The notes under the pieces were generated by a model. That model did no database searches and had not been told where the DNA came from. It saw only the letters and a list, made by a program, of their open reading frames with translations. Positions 8,910 to 18,283 of a stretch of 64,000 nt of DNA are shown in pieces. Position 1 is the stretch's first letter. Each line of letters begins with the position of its first letter. The DNA is from an uncultured Acetobacteraceae bacterium. GTDB taxonomy: Bacteria > Pseudomonadota > Alphaproteobacteria > Acetobacterales > Acetobacteraceae. Location of the stretch: NCBI GenBank assembly GCA_903895595.1, contig CAITUP010000099.1:85157-149156 (forward strand), given 5' to 3'. The position numbers and the translations under genes were made by a program.

Positions 8910-10763
8910 ATGCCAACCATTTCCCAACTCCCCGTGACGCAAACCGTTGTCGCCGCGGATTCGGTTCCCATCAGCCAAGGGGGCTCCGTTCACGCCGTCA
9001 GCGTTGGCGCGCTTTTGGCCTCGACTCAACCGGCTATCATCGTCCAAACCGGTGCGCTGCTCGGGCGCGTGAGCCTGGGCGCCGGTGGCCCGGAGGCAAT
9101 CGCCGTCGGTGCCGGCTTGGCGTTGAACCAGAGTACACTACAGGCTACCCCATTCGATTATGGCACATTGCCAACAGCGAGTGTACTGCCGACGACCGCA
9201 AGCGTCGTGGTGACCAACGGTGGAACCGATTCACACCTCCTCGGCCTGACCACGTTGCGCGGCCTGTTCTCGGCCGGAAATAACGTCACCATCAACGGCG
9301 GTGGTACAATATCGGCGTCAGGTGGTACGGTTGCCAGCAATTTCAGCATCGGCACGCTGGCAACGGCGACCGTCGCATCGGCAGCCGACCTACTTCCGAT
9401 AAGCCAATCGGGAACGACCGGCGCGATCACCTATGCGAACCTGATCAACGGTCAAACCATCGACCATGCCCAGCCGGCGGCAGCTGCCTCGGATGGAGAT
9501 ACGTTTTGGGTCGCGCAAGGCAGCAACACGATGCTCAGCCAAACGTTTAGCGCGATTTGGCCATGGATTCTGGGTAAACTGGTAACGGCCAAGACACCTG
9601 TCGTCGAGCTCGCGGCGAATACGACCCTGGACGGCACCGTTCACAACGCTCGCGTGTTGATCTGTAGCCAACCGGTCACGTTGACCCCGGTATCGGCTAA
9701 TATGGGTAATGGATTTCAATGCGAAATCGTAAATCTCAGCTCCGGCACGGTCTCTTTCACCGGATCGATAGTGACGTCCTCCGGGGCCTCTAGTCTCGCC
9801 CCCGGACAGGCCGCGACTCTGCGATGCCTCACTTATTCAGCCGGGACAGTGTTATATGCATTTATAGGGGGCGGAGGGGCCGCTCCGTCCGTCCCAGGTC
9901 AGGTGACCGGTCTGACCAGCTCCGGGCAGACCACAAGCAGCATCACTCTGACTTGGAACGCTCCCACGACGGGTGCGACACCGACAGGATATTTGGTGCA
10001 ATTCAGGCCGACCGGCACATCGGTTTGGTCCGTGGTCACCCAATCGCTCACCAGTCCCGGATGTTCGGTGACGGCGCTGACATCGAATACATCTTACGAT
10101 TTTTGCGTGTTCGCGACGAATGGGGCGGGGTCCGGGGTCGGGTCCTCGATATTTACCATCGCTACCACGGCGATAAACAGCACCCCCGGCATTGTGACTG
10201 GGCTGATGGCAGGAACCATCACGTCCGCCAGCGTGCAGTTGACTTGGCAAGCGCCATCCAGCGGCGCCGCGCCCACCAGTTATACGGTCCAATACCGCGT
10301 AACAGGGGCGACTTCATGGACCGGCGCCGTGACCGGCGTAAGTGTCACCGCGGCGACCGTCAGTGGACTTTCCAGCAGGACATCGTACGATTTCAGTGTC
10401 TTCGGCACAAATACGGCCGGGTCCGGCCCAACGTCGTTGGTCATGACAGCCAGCACAGCCGCACCGGCCGGAGCGGTTTCATCCATCGTGTGGAACGTTG
10501 CACCATTCGGCAGCTATACCCACGGATCGGGCGTCATAGGCGTCAATGTGCACGTTTCGCCGTCCAGCGCGGCGGTGCAGTTCGGTTTCTCGACGTCGGC
10601 AACCGTGCAACCGAGCAGCTGGACAGCCGGTGGCAACGTCAACACCGATCTTTGGGGTGCCTACGTCCCCACTCCGCCCACGGCGGGCACATGGTATGCA
10701 TGGGCAGCGGGCACCGATGGCAGCGCACCGACCGTCTATAGCTCTCCCTTCACGGTCACCTGA
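8910..10763 (+). CDS. Tail fibre protein with two fibronectin III domains
   Basis: 617-aa protein. The N-terminus ([20 protein letters not shown], then [20 protein letters not shown]) is paralogous to that of the preceding fibre, including the second module copy at about 147-185 ([20 protein letters not shown]) and a weaker third copy after it. Residues about 330-420 and 425-515 are two fibronectin type III domains, with PGQVTGL...SITLTWNAP and PGIVTGL...SVQLTWQAP, each ending in SYDF.VF.TN.AGSG. The last 95 residues form another beta domain ending [10 protein letters not shown]. Fn3 domains in phage structural proteins are thought to help weak carbohydrate or surface binding. Its stop overlaps the next start (ATGA). 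Confidence 0.75.
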   Translation: MPTISQLPVTQTVVAADSVPISQGGSVHAVSVGALLASTQPAIIVQTGALLGRVSLGAGGPEAIAVGAGLALNQSTLQATPFDYGTLPTASVLPTTASVVVTNGGTDSHLLGLTTLRGLFSAGNNVTINGGGTISASGGTVASNFSIGTLATATVASAADLLPISQSGTTGAITYANLINGQTIDHAQPAAAASDGDTFWVAQGSNTMLSQTFSAIWPWILGKLVTAKTPVVELAANTTLDGTVHNARVLICSQPVTLTPVSANMGNGFQCEIVNLSSGTVSFTGSIVTSSGASSLAPGQAATLRCLTYSAGTVLYAFIGGGGAAPSVPGQVTGLTSSGQTTSSITLTWNAPTTGATPTGYLVQFRPTGTSVWSVVTQSLTSPGCSVTALTSNTSYDFCVFATNGAGSGVGSSIFTIATTAINSTPGIVTGLMAGTITSASVQLTWQAPSSGAAPTSYTVQYRVTGATSWTGAVTGVSVTAATVSGLSSRTSYDFSVFGTNTAGSGPTSLVMTASTAAPAGAVSSIVWNVAPFGSYTHGSGVIGVNVHVSPSSAAVQFGFSTSATVQPSSWTAGGNVNTDLWGAYVPTPPTAGTWYAWAAGTDGSAPTVYSSPFTVT

Positions 10764-12838
10764 TGAGTATTATCTTGGTTGGACCTGCCCGTCCCATGGC
10801 CTTGGGCGGGGGCCAGGTGGCGTTGTGGCAACCGTTAGGTACCGGCCCGTCGTTGACGATGACCTCGGGCGCGCAGCTTACGGCGATATCGGGTCTGACC
10901 GGCTGGTGGGACGCAGGTGTGGCGTCGGGTCTGGCCGGTCCTTCAGGGACCGCTGTCGCGGGCTGGAATCAAGCCGTGGGCGGTGTCGTGGATCGTTCCT
11001 CCGGCGGACACGTCATGACCCCCTATTCCTTCGCGACGCCGAGCGGACTGCCGAACGGCACACCGCGATTGGCCGGAACGTTGGGGGGTTTGGGACGGCT
11101 CGCCGCCAGCCCCAATCCAGTAACGCCAGGGCTCGATCCGGATCTGGGATTTCAAGTGCCTGGAAACGTGCTCGGTTGGACATCCGCGTGGACGTGGCTG
11201 TTGGTTTGGTCGCGCCCCAACTGGCGGCAGGGATCGGGACGCGACGGCAATCCGGTGACGCTACTCACAGCCGGTACCACGCCTCTGCTGCAGGCCGACA
11301 GTCTGGGTGGGTCCAATCGCTTGGTGCTCTTTCCCGGGACAAGCCAGACGGTTTTGGTCCAGACGTTGGCGCGCCGGCATACTCATTCGATTATTCTGCA
11401 ATACCAACCGGGAAGCGGCATCAACGTCTGGCTTGACGGCACCCAGGTCGCCTCGGGGGCCGCGACGCCCGCGATGCCTTCGTCCACCGCTCCAGTCCTC
11501 TTTTTCCACGACGGTACACTGCTCGGTGGCGCGCAGTGCTGGTTTCACGAAGCGGCATGTTGGCAACGCGCCCTGGCGACCAACGAGATCGCGGCCGTGC
11601 TTTCCTATGCCACCCGCTGGTATCGCGGCACCCGCCGAAGCGTTCTGCTGCTGATCGACGGACAATCGAACTCGATCAACTACGCCCTGAACGATGGCGC
11701 GGCCGCGTTGCTCGCCCAGGGGATCGCTTGGCACACCGGGGCGTTGTCCTACGGCGTTGTCGCATCGACCGGCAGCTCGACGAGCTACACGATGCAGAGC
11801 GGACACGGCATATACGCCGTATCCAACGGCAACTATCCGGGAAACTTCCTGCAGAACCCTGACGATGGCTCCGATCCGTCCGCCTGGAGCCTCGGCGCGG
11901 ACGGGCAAGCCGTCCAGCAAGCCATTGGCGCTTTGGCTGCATACGACGCAAGCGACATATGCGCGATCGTATGGCCATGGAACGAGACCGACAGTCTCCG
12001 AAACTATTCGGAGCTGACCACGTTCACAGCAGCGGCGAAGCGCTTTCTGGGCCTCGAGCGCAATATGCTCAACCAGCAACCCGCCGCTTTGCCGCTGATC
12101 TGGTGGAACGCGATCCCCTACGGCGGCGCGGGCGGTATGCAGATGCATCGCGCGACCGTCGCCGCGCTATCCGCCGATCCAACGCAGAACGTGATCGTCG
12201 GCAATCCGCAGACATCCGACAGCAATCCGCGCGGCTCGTCGTGGGACCCAACGACCGGCATCGCGACCGGAGGCGACAGCGCGCATCGCGACAGCCTGGA
12301 CAATCAGCGCTTTGCCAGATTGGCGGCGCCAGTTGTCGCACGTGCCTTGGTCGCGGCGGGTGCGGTGGATTCCATCGTATCCATTCCAAGCGGAATTCCG
12401 GCCGCGGGTGGTCCCCGGATCGTTCATGCCTACCGCCAGTCCAACACGTCGGTCATTTTGACCATCGCACAGGACGCGGGGACCGATCTCAAGGTTCCGC
12501 TAAAGGCCGCGAACGGTATCGGTTTTGCCGTTATGGATGGCGGTTCGGTGGCCGCGCCCGGAAATATTGTCAGCGCCACAGCGTGCTCAAGGATCGACAC
12601 AACCCACTTGCAGCTCACGCTCGCGAGCCCGCTCGTCAATCCATCGGCATCTTGCGGTCTGTATTATCCCTACGGTGGGACAACCATCGGGCGCGGCAAC
12701 GCGGTGACCGATAATTACTCCAATATCGCCGCGCCGACGGGATGGAGTATCGCCAACGATCTCGGCACAGCCTGGAACCTGGACTACCCGCTGGCGGCGA
12801 CTTTTGTCGCGGTGCCGCTGAGCGACACCGCGCAATAG
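10763..12838 (+). CDS. Tail protein: LamG-like domain plus SGNH esterase domain
   Basis: 691-aa protein translationally coupled to the Fn3 fibre by an ATGA overlap. Residues about 45-285 look like a concanavalin/LamG jelly-roll, opening with [12 protein letters not shown] and ending [20 protein letters not shown]. Residues about 294-530 form an SGNH / sialate O-acetylesterase-like hydrolase with block I DGQSNS (nucleophile Ser302), a WNETDS element near 406-411 matching the family's W-x-G-E-x-D position, and a late DSAH (Asp505, His508), the catalytic Asp-x-x-His. The C-terminal 140 residues are beta rich. The likely role is deacetylation or other ester cleavage on the host surface polysaccharide during adsorption. 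This is the last tail gene and converges on the cupin gene with an 8-bp gap. Confidence 0.7.
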   Translation: MSIILVGPARPMALGGGQVALWQPLGTGPSLTMTSGAQLTAISGLTGWWDAGVASGLAGPSGTAVAGWNQAVGGVVDRSSGGHVMTPYSFATPSGLPNGTPRLAGTLGGLGRLAASPNPVTPGLDPDLGFQVPGNVLGWTSAWTWLLVWSRPNWRQGSGRDGNPVTLLTAGTTPLLQADSLGGSNRLVLFPGTSQTVLVQTLARRHTHSIILQYQPGSGINVWLDGTQVASGAATPAMPSSTAPVLFFHDGTLLGGAQCWFHEAACWQRALATNEIAAVLSYATRWYRGTRRSVLLLIDGQSNSINYALNDGAAALLAQGIAWHTGALSYGVVASTGSSTSYTMQSGHGIYAVSNGNYPGNFLQNPDDGSDPSAWSLGADGQAVQQAIGALAAYDASDICAIVWPWNETDSLRNYSELTTFTAAAKRFLGLERNMLNQQPAALPLIWWNAIPYGGAGGMQMHRATVAALSADPTQNVIVGNPQTSDSNPRGSSWDPTTGIATGGDSAHRDSLDNQRFARLAAPVVARALVAAGAVDSIVSIPSGIPAAGGPRIVHAYRQSNTSVILTIAQDAGTDLKVPLKAANGIGFAVMDGGSVAAPGNIVSATACSRIDTTHLQLTLASPLVNPSASCGLYYPYGGTTIGRGNAVTDNYSNIAAPTGWSIANDLGTAWNLDYPLAATFVAVPLSDTAQ

Positions 12839-12846
12839 TCGGTCGT

Positions 12847-13197
12847 CTATTCGACCGGCACGAAGATCGAATGGCGCATCTTGCCGCCAATCGCCTGGGA
12901 CAAATGCCCTTTGCCGCTGATATCTTCGACAAGGATGACCTCGCCGGCGCCGATTTCCCGAGACTCACCGTCGCTGGCGGTGATTTTCACGCCGCCATCG
13001 AGGTTGATGATGTACTGACGACGCGGCGCCGGATGCCAGCTAAGGTCGTAATCGCCGGAGGTCTCACGGAAGATGATGCCGGTGGCGGGCAGACGGTCGG
13101 ACAGCTTGCTGCCGTTCCGCTCCTGGACCCATTCCACCTCGATATCGCGCCAATGGGTCTCACCGCCGTCGTCGACATAGATGTTGTGAATGCGCAT
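12847..13197 (-). CDS. Cupin-like protein, copy 1
   Basis: 116-aa protein with the length and strand pattern of a single-domain cupin: SWHPAPRRQYIINLDGGVKI followed by GAGEVILVEDISGKGHLSQ. The metal-ligand pattern is incomplete: the usual G(X)5HXH is reduced to WHPAPRRQYI with one His, and a second His lies in GKGH. It is a clear paralogue of the neighbour at 13210-13569, with about two thirds of positions identical by eye. The start ATG at 13197 is preceded by TGAGGAAA. It is downstream of copy 2 by 12 bp and probably in one operon with the CoA-transferase and crotonase. Function not known; small cupins of this type often act on or sense acids and sugars. Confidence 0.65.
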   Translation of the reverse strand: MRIHNIYVDDGGETHWRDIEVEWVQERNGSKLSDRLPATGIIFRETSGDYDLSWHPAPRRQYIINLDGGVKITASDGESREIGAGEVILVEDISGKGHLSQAIGGKMRHSIFVPVE

Positions 13198-13209
13198 GTG
13201 ACTGTTTCC

Positions 13210-13569
13210 TCAGGGTTCGATCGGCAAAAAGATGGAATGCCGCATCTGGTTGTTGATGGATTTCGACAGGTGACCTTTGCCGGTGACATCCTCCACCAGG
13301 ATGATCTCGCCGGCACCGATTTTACGTGATTCCCCGTCGCTGGCCGTGAGTTCCACCCCGGCGTCGAGGTTCACGATATATTGGCGGCGTGGCGCGGGAT
13401 GCCACGGCCGGTCGTGCTCCGCCTGCGTTTGGCGGAAGATGATCCCATACGCGGGTTCGCGAACCGAGGTTTTACCCTCCGGCCCTTCCTGCGCCCATTC
13501 GATCTGAACGTCGCGCCAATGCGATTCGCCATTGGCGTCGCAGTACAGATTGTGGATGTGGATCCCCAT
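13210..13569 (-). CDS. Cupin-like protein, copy 2
   Basis: 119-aa cupin-like protein paralogous to 12847-13197. Shared blocks include WHPAPRRQYI.NLD.GV, TASDGESR.IGAGE.ILVED and GKGHLS. Differences cluster in the N-terminal 30 residues, where this copy has GESHWRDVQIEWAQEGPEG. The start ATG at 13569 lies 12 bp after the crotonase stop (genes read leftward), so it is likely cotranscribed with the crotonase and the CaiB-type transferase. Enzymatic activity cannot be read from the sequence; the single His in the first cupin motif makes a classical dioxygenase centre uncertain. Confidence 0.65.
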   Translation of the reverse strand: MGIHIHNLYCDANGESHWRDVQIEWAQEGPEGKTSVREPAYGIIFRQTQAEHDRPWHPAPRRQYIVNLDAGVELTASDGESRKIGAGEIILVEDVTGKGHLSKSINNQMRHSIFLPIEP

Positions 13570-13581
13570 TCCCGAATTCCC

Positions 13582-14358
13582 CTACTTGTTCTGCCAGTTC
13601 GGCTTGCGCTTTTCCGCGAAAGCTTTAGGCCCTTCGATGTAATCCTGGCTTTCGATGTTTTCCTGCTGGGCGGGATAGACGGACCGCATCGCCGTTTCCA
13701 GCTTCTGCTCGTCCAGGCCCATGTAGGATGCCTGCTTCGACGCGCGCACCGCCTTGGGCGAGCATTCCAGTATCATCGCCGCCCAACGTTTCGCCGCTTC
13801 CAACGCCTGCCCCTCGGGCACGACCTCTGTCACGAACCCGAGTTCGAAACCCTCTCGCGCCGGCACTCGCCGGCCGGTCAGGATCATGCCCATGGCCTGC
13901 TTGATCGGGATCGTGCGCGGCAGGCGGTGCACACCACCGCCGCCCGCGATCAACCCCACCCTGGGTTCCGGCAACGCGAAGACCGCATTTTCCGCCGCGA
14001 TAATGATATCGCAGGCCAAAGCGGTCTCGAACCCTCCCCCCATCGCAACGCCGTTCACCGCGGCGATCATCGGTTTGAACATGTCGAACCGATGCGTAAT
14101 TCCGGCGAAGCCGCGCGGCCCATTCGGCCGGCGTTTCCCGGCGGCCTGAACTTTCAGGTCGTTCCCGGCGGAGAACGCTCTCTCACCGGCTCCGGTGACA
14201 ATCCCCACCCATAAATCGTCGCGCGTCGCGAACTCATCCCAAACCGCCGCCAATTCGTCGTTGGCGTCGGCGTGGAGCGCGTTCAGCACTTCCGGCCGGT
14301 TGAGCGTGACAATCCGTACGCGCCCCTCGTCCTGTACCGTGCAGAATTGCGTTTTCAT
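13582..14358 (-). CDS. Enoyl-CoA hydratase/isomerase (crotonase family)
   Basis: 258-aa crotonase-fold enzyme acting on a CoA thioester in the cytoplasm. The oxyanion-hole motif is GAGERAFSAGNDLK (about 57-69). The second hole and first catalytic glutamate are in VAMGGGFETALACD (Glu111), and the second glutamate is in ALPEPRVGL (Glu131), so both catalytic acids of a hydratase are present. The start ATG at 14358 overlaps the stop of the CoA-transferase (ATGA), implying translational coupling. Pairing with a CaiB-type transferase suggests a route in which a carboxylic acid is activated by CoA transfer and then hydrated, as in carnitine-like pathways. The actual substrate is unknown. Confidence 0.85.
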   Translation of the reverse strand: MKTQFCTVQDEGRVRIVTLNRPEVLNALHADANDELAAVWDEFATRDDLWVGIVTGAGERAFSAGNDLKVQAAGKRRPNGPRGFAGITHRFDMFKPMIAAVNGVAMGGGFETALACDIIIAAENAVFALPEPRVGLIAGGGGVHRLPRTIPIKQAMGMILTGRRVPAREGFELGFVTEVVPEGQALEAAKRWAAMILECSPKAVRASKQASYMGLDEQKLETAMRSVYPAQQENIESQDYIEGPKAFAEKRKPNWQNK

Positions 14359-15581
14359 TCCACGATCACCTTTTCGGCTTTCAGATTGCCTATGACGTCG
14401 TTGTCCAACTTCAGCCAATCCGCGAGCACGTTGCCGGAGTGCTGCCCGAGCAGCGGGGCTGGGCCGACCGCGGGCGGCGTGCCGCCGAAACGGACGGGCC
14501 AGCCGCTCATGACGTAATCGCCATTGGCCGGGTGCTTCATGGTCTGGCGGATTTTGCGTTCCTCGAACGACTTGTCATCGGCGAGTTCGCGCGTATCCAG
14601 CACCGCGCCGGATGGGATAGTCGCGCCGCTGATCAGTTGCATCGCGGTCACCTTGTCGTGCTTACGCGTCCAGTCGGCGACGATCGCGTCGACTTCCTCG
14701 CGCCGTTCGGTCCGTGCCGCGGGATTCGCATAACGCGGATCGCCGATCAGATCGTCGCGTCCCATCACCTTCAGCAGGCGCGTCCAATGTTCGGGATTCG
14801 CGGCGGAGGTGTAGACGTACACGTAATCGTTCGGGCCGCCGCCCTTACACGGATACACCCCGATCGGCGGGTTGCCGCCGCCGACCGTCTTCGATCCGGC
14901 ACGCGGCGCGGGCTTGCCGTCGGTGCGCTCCATGTACGCAAACGCGTTGCGGATGTAGTGCATGATGGAATCCTGCATCGCGAGTTGCAGGTGCTCGCCC
15001 TGGCCCGTGCGTTGCTTGCGGATGTAGGCGCCGAGGATCGAGATCGCCATCAGCATGCCGGTCCCGGTATCGCCGATAGTCGCGCCGGGTTTGCAGGGCG
15101 GGCCGTCTTCCTCGCCCGTAATCGACATCAAGCCGCCGCAAGCCTGGGCGATCATGTCGAACGCCAGTCCCTTTTCGAAAGGGCTGCCGGTGCCGAACCC
15201 TTTGATCTGGCAGAAAATGATGCCGGGATTGATCGCTTTCACCACGTCGTAGCCAAGGCCGAGCCGCTCGATCGCGCCGGGGGCAAAATTCTCGATCATC
15301 ACATCGGCCTGTTTGGCCATATTTTTGACGATCTCCAGCCCGCGCGGGTCCTTCAGGTTGACCGCGGCCGAACGCTTGTTCGAGTTGTATTGCAGGAAAT
15401 AATTGGCGTCCTTGTCGGCGCTGGTGCGGCCGGAGGACCGGCCGGGATCGCCCAACCCCGGGTTCTCCACCTTCACGACGTCGGCGCCGAGCCAGGCGAG
15501 GGCTTCGGTGCAGGATGGGCCGGCCTCGAACTGGGTCAGGTCGAGTATCTTCAGACCGGCCAGACAGTTTTCTCCGCTCAT
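14355..15581 (-). CDS. CaiB/BaiF family (class III) CoA-transferase
   Basis: 408-aa class III CoA-transferase moving CoA between carboxylic acids. Family features: N-terminal LKILDLTQFEAGPSCTEAL; GADVVKVENPGLGDPGR; NKRSAAVNLKDPRG; and FDMIAQACGGLMSITG, where the Asp corresponds to the catalytic aspartate that forms the acyl anhydride. I chose the ATG at 15581 because GAGAGGG lies about 8 bases upstream; an ATG at 15599 would add six residues. It overlaps the crotonase by 4 bp. Similar proteins include formyl-CoA, carnitine and bile-acid CoA-transferases; substrate specificity is not readable. Confidence 0.85.
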   Translation of the reverse strand: MSGENCLAGLKILDLTQFEAGPSCTEALAWLGADVVKVENPGLGDPGRSSGRTSADKDANYFLQYNSNKRSAAVNLKDPRGLEIVKNMAKQADVMIENFAPGAIERLGLGYDVVKAINPGIIFCQIKGFGTGSPFEKGLAFDMIAQACGGLMSITGEEDGPPCKPGATIGDTGTGMLMAISILGAYIRKQRTGQGEHLQLAMQDSIMHYIRNAFAYMERTDGKPAPRAGSKTVGGGNPPIGVYPCKGGGPNDYVYVYTSAANPEHWTRLLKVMGRDDLIGDPRYANPAARTERREEVDAIVADWTRKHDKVTAMQLISGATIPSGAVLDTRELADDKSFEERKIRQTMKHPANGDYVMSGWPVRFGGTPPAVGPAPLLGQHSGNVLADWLKLDNDVIGNLKAEKVIVE

Positions 15582-15620
15582 GGCTTGGTTCCCTCTCATG
15601 GTGGGTTGATTGGCCCCAGC

Positions 15621-16994
15621 TTAGGCACGACTTCCCGCGCCCGGCAATTGCGAGGCCGCCAGAATGGCCGCTGCCGCCAATCCCGCGAGCACGCAAAACG
15701 TCCACGTGTAGGCGGCTGCGGGCACTGCTGTGTTGGCGAGTGCGAATTGAAGAACCAGCGCCAAACCGGTCGTACCGACCGGGCCACCGAAGCGCTGGCA
15801 GATGTTGATCGCGGTCGTTGCATGTCCCAGAGACTCCCGGGGGACGGATGCGTAGGCCGCCGCCGCCGATGGCAGCGTGATCGACCCGACACCGAAACCC
15901 CGCACCAGAAGCGCGATGGCAAGAATGGGGAGCGGCATCTCGGTCCCGGCGAACACAAACGGCAACGTGCCTACCAAAGCGATGGCCGCCCCGCCGCCGG
16001 AAATCGCGCGAGCGCCATACCGTTCGCTCAGCCGCCCCATGATCGGAAGGGCGAAGAACACGCCGAGAGCCATGGGCGCCAGCAGCAACCCTGCCAGACC
16101 CGGCGGGGTGCCGCGCAGTTTCAGAAAATAGAGCGGCATCAGAAGCTGTCCGCCGAAATTGATCGCGTTCGACAGGAACTGGGTCGCCGCGGCCGCTCGG
16201 AAAGTCTTCCCCGCGAACAACCGCAGATCGATCAACGCGGAGCTCGGCCACTTGAGTGCTCGGAAGGCGAAGGCACCCAGCAGAACGGCGCTTATGCAAA
16301 GGGCGATCGACGCACCGTCGTCCCCGTGGGCCGCGGACACCAGTCCGAACAGCAAGAGCGCCAGCCCCGGCGAGATCATCGCGAACCCGGCGACGTCCAG
16401 CCTGCGCGGCGTGACCGTTTCGTCGCGCGGAAGCACGGTCCAGGCAAAGGCGATCGCCAGCAAACCCACCGGCACGTTAACGAAGAATGTCCACCGCCAG
16501 GACAGATAGGAGAGGATCAGCCCCCCCAAGCTGGGGCCGAGCATTTGGCCGACCATGACGGGCATGGCGGCGATGCCGATGACCCGGGCCATGTGCTTAC
16601 CGGCGTGACGCGCCATCATCATCTGCATCATCGGCGCCAACAGTCCGCCGGCGATCCCTTGCAGGACGCGGCACGCAATCAGCAGGCGAACCGAACTCGC
16701 ACTGCCACACAGCATCGAACACACGACGAAGGCGCCAAAGCAGGCGAGAAAGATGCGACGTGCGCCGATGCGGTCCACCAGCCACCCACTCAGCGGCAGT
16801 GCTAGAGCCAGGGCCAACAAATAGGCGCTGGTCACCCATTGGATCAGCCCGAGCGGGGCCTGAAACGCACGGCCGATGGTGTCGAGCGACACGTTCACCA
16901 TCGTCGCATCCAAGCCGGACATCAGCGGCCCGAGCATACAGGCGGCGGCGATGGTCCAGACTCGGCGGTCGATACGGGTGGCTGTTTCGGACAT
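15621..16994 (-). CDS. MFS drug-efflux-type transporter (DHA2/EmrB-QacA family)
   Basis: 457-aa inner-membrane transporter with about 13-14 hydrophobic segments. It has the N-terminal DHA2 signature SGLDATMVNVSLDTIGRAFQ, motif A-like GWLVDRIGARRIF, and motif C-like GQMLGPSLGGLI. The family exports lipophilic or aromatic compounds using the proton gradient. The start is uncertain: ATG at 16994 (MSETATRID) gives the usual short cytoplasmic N-terminus, while an ATG at 17039 would add 15 residues and neither has a strong ribosome site. It is divergent from the luciferase-like oxidoreductase, with 81 bp between the starts that must hold both promoters. It may export a substrate or product of the adjacent catabolic genes. 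Confidence 0.8.
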   Translation of the reverse strand: MSETATRIDRRVWTIAAACMLGPLMSGLDATMVNVSLDTIGRAFQAPLGLIQWVTSAYLLALALALPLSGWLVDRIGARRIFLACFGAFVVCSMLCGSASSVRLLIACRVLQGIAGGLLAPMMQMMMARHAGKHMARVIGIAAMPVMVGQMLGPSLGGLILSYLSWRWTFFVNVPVGLLAIAFAWTVLPRDETVTPRRLDVAGFAMISPGLALLLFGLVSAAHGDDGASIALCISAVLLGAFAFRALKWPSSALIDLRLFAGKTFRAAAATQFLSNAINFGGQLLMPLYFLKLRGTPPGLAGLLLAPMALGVFFALPIMGRLSERYGARAISGGGAAIALVGTLPFVFAGTEMPLPILAIALLVRGFGVGSITLPSAAAAYASVPRESLGHATTAINICQRFGGPVGTTGLALVLQFALANTAVPAAAYTWTFCVLAGLAAAAILAASQLPGAGSRA

Positions 16995-17075
16995 CGATGG
17001 GGGCGCGGTGGTTTCCGGTTGTGGAAACCCTGATAACATGGCCCGAACGCAGTGTCCCCCAGGAGGAACCCACAC

Positions 17076-18278
17076 ATGGCCCGCATCCCGCTTCGCCACG
17101 GCGCTTTCCTACCGCCGTTTCATCCGATGGACGAAAACCCCTCGGCTTGCCTCGACCGCGATCTGGAGCTGATGCAGTGGCTGGACAAATTGGGATTCCA
17201 TGAGGCCTGGATCGGCGAGCATCATTCCGCCGGATGGGAACTGATCAGTTCCCCCGAATTATTCATCGCCATCGCAGCAGAACGGACGAAATCGATCAAG
17301 TTCGGCACCGGCGTAATCTCTCTGCCGTATCATAACCCTCTGATGGTCGCGAACCGGATCATTCAGTTGGATCATCACACGCGCGGCCGCGTGATGTTCG
17401 GCGCCGGTCCGGGGCTGCTGGCCTCCGACGCACTGATGATGGGCATCGATCCAGACACGCAACGCGACCGGATGGCCGAGGCGCTGGATCTGATTCTGCG
17501 CCTGTTCAAGGGCGAGACGGTGACCGAGAAGACCGATTGGTACAATTTCGTCGGCGCCCGCGCGCATATTCTCCCTTACACCAAGCCCTATCCCGAAGTG
17601 GCCGTTGTCAGTTCAGTGACCCCCTCCGGCGGACGTCTGGCCGGCAAATACGACTTGGCGATGATCTGCGTCGCCGCGACCAATCCGTTCGGATTCGATG
17701 CCCTGGCCGCGAACTGGAAAATCGCCAACGACCTCGCCGCCGAACACGGTCGCGCCATGGACCCGGCGCGGTTGCGGCTGGTCGGCCCGATGCACATCGC
17801 GGAAACGCGCCAGAAGGCGATGGAGAACGTGAAATTCGGGTTCGAGCGCTACCTGAATTATCTGAACAACAACCAGCTCCGCTTCAACGTGCCCAAGGGC
17901 TACGACGCGGCGGAATGGTTCATTGAGAACAAATTCGGCGTCATCGGCACGCCGGACGATGCCATCGCGCTGATCCAGCGCTTGTACGATAAACAGGGCG
18001 ACTTCGGCGTGTTCCTGCAACAGGTGCACAATTGGGCCGATTTCGCCGAGACCAAGCGGTCTTACGAGCTGTATCAGCGCTACGTGATGCCGCATTTCTC
18101 CGGCGATAACGGTCCGCGAACCGAGTCGTTCGACTGGTGCACGGATCATCGCGACCTGCTGTCGGAAAAGCGGGCTTCGGCGGCGCGGCTGATGTTCGAC
18201 AAGCACGAAGCCGAGCAGAAGGCGAAGGAAGCGTCGGCGGAGGTTGCTCGGCCGATCAAGGGCAAGGAAGCCTGGTAA
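17076..18278 (+). CDS. LLM-class flavin-dependent monooxygenase, limonene 1,2-monooxygenase-like
   Basis: 400-aa luciferase-like TIM-barrel monooxygenase that would use FMNH2 and O2. The N-terminus (FLPPFHPMDENPSACLDRDL, then EAWIGEHHSAGWELISSPE) and TGVISLPYHNPLMVANRI match the limonene-monooxygenase / alkanal-monooxygenase branch. MFGAGPGLLASDALMMGI follows near residues 108-125. The charged C-terminal tail after about residue 370 is low complexity. The start ATG at 17076 has a perfect AGGAGG ten bases upstream. It is divergent from the MFS gene. No flavin reductase is adjacent, so reduced flavin must come from elsewhere. Substrate assignment to limonene is not established. Confidence 0.8.
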   Translation: MARIPLRHGAFLPPFHPMDENPSACLDRDLELMQWLDKLGFHEAWIGEHHSAGWELISSPELFIAIAAERTKSIKFGTGVISLPYHNPLMVANRIIQLDHHTRGRVMFGAGPGLLASDALMMGIDPDTQRDRMAEALDLILRLFKGETVTEKTDWYNFVGARAHILPYTKPYPEVAVVSSVTPSGGRLAGKYDLAMICVAATNPFGFDALAANWKIANDLAAEHGRAMDPARLRLVGPMHIAETRQKAMENVKFGFERYLNYLNNNQLRFNVPKGYDAAEWFIENKFGVIGTPDDAIALIQRLYDKQGDFGVFLQQVHNWADFAETKRSYELYQRYVMPHFSGDNGPRTESFDWCTDHRDLLSEKRASAARLMFDKHEAEQKAKEASAEVARPIKGKEAW

Positions 18279-18283
18279 TCTCG

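Noticed and set aside
28..12838. Gene transfer agent tail cluster
   Set aside because: GTA tails are siphovirus-like; the gpV, gpW and baseplate J genes mark a contractile (myovirus-type) tail.
14439..16805. 788-codon open frame on the plus strand
   Set aside because: Antisense to the CoA-transferase and MFS genes; rich in Arg, His, Gln and Asp as expected for the opposite strand of GC-rich codons, with no domain.
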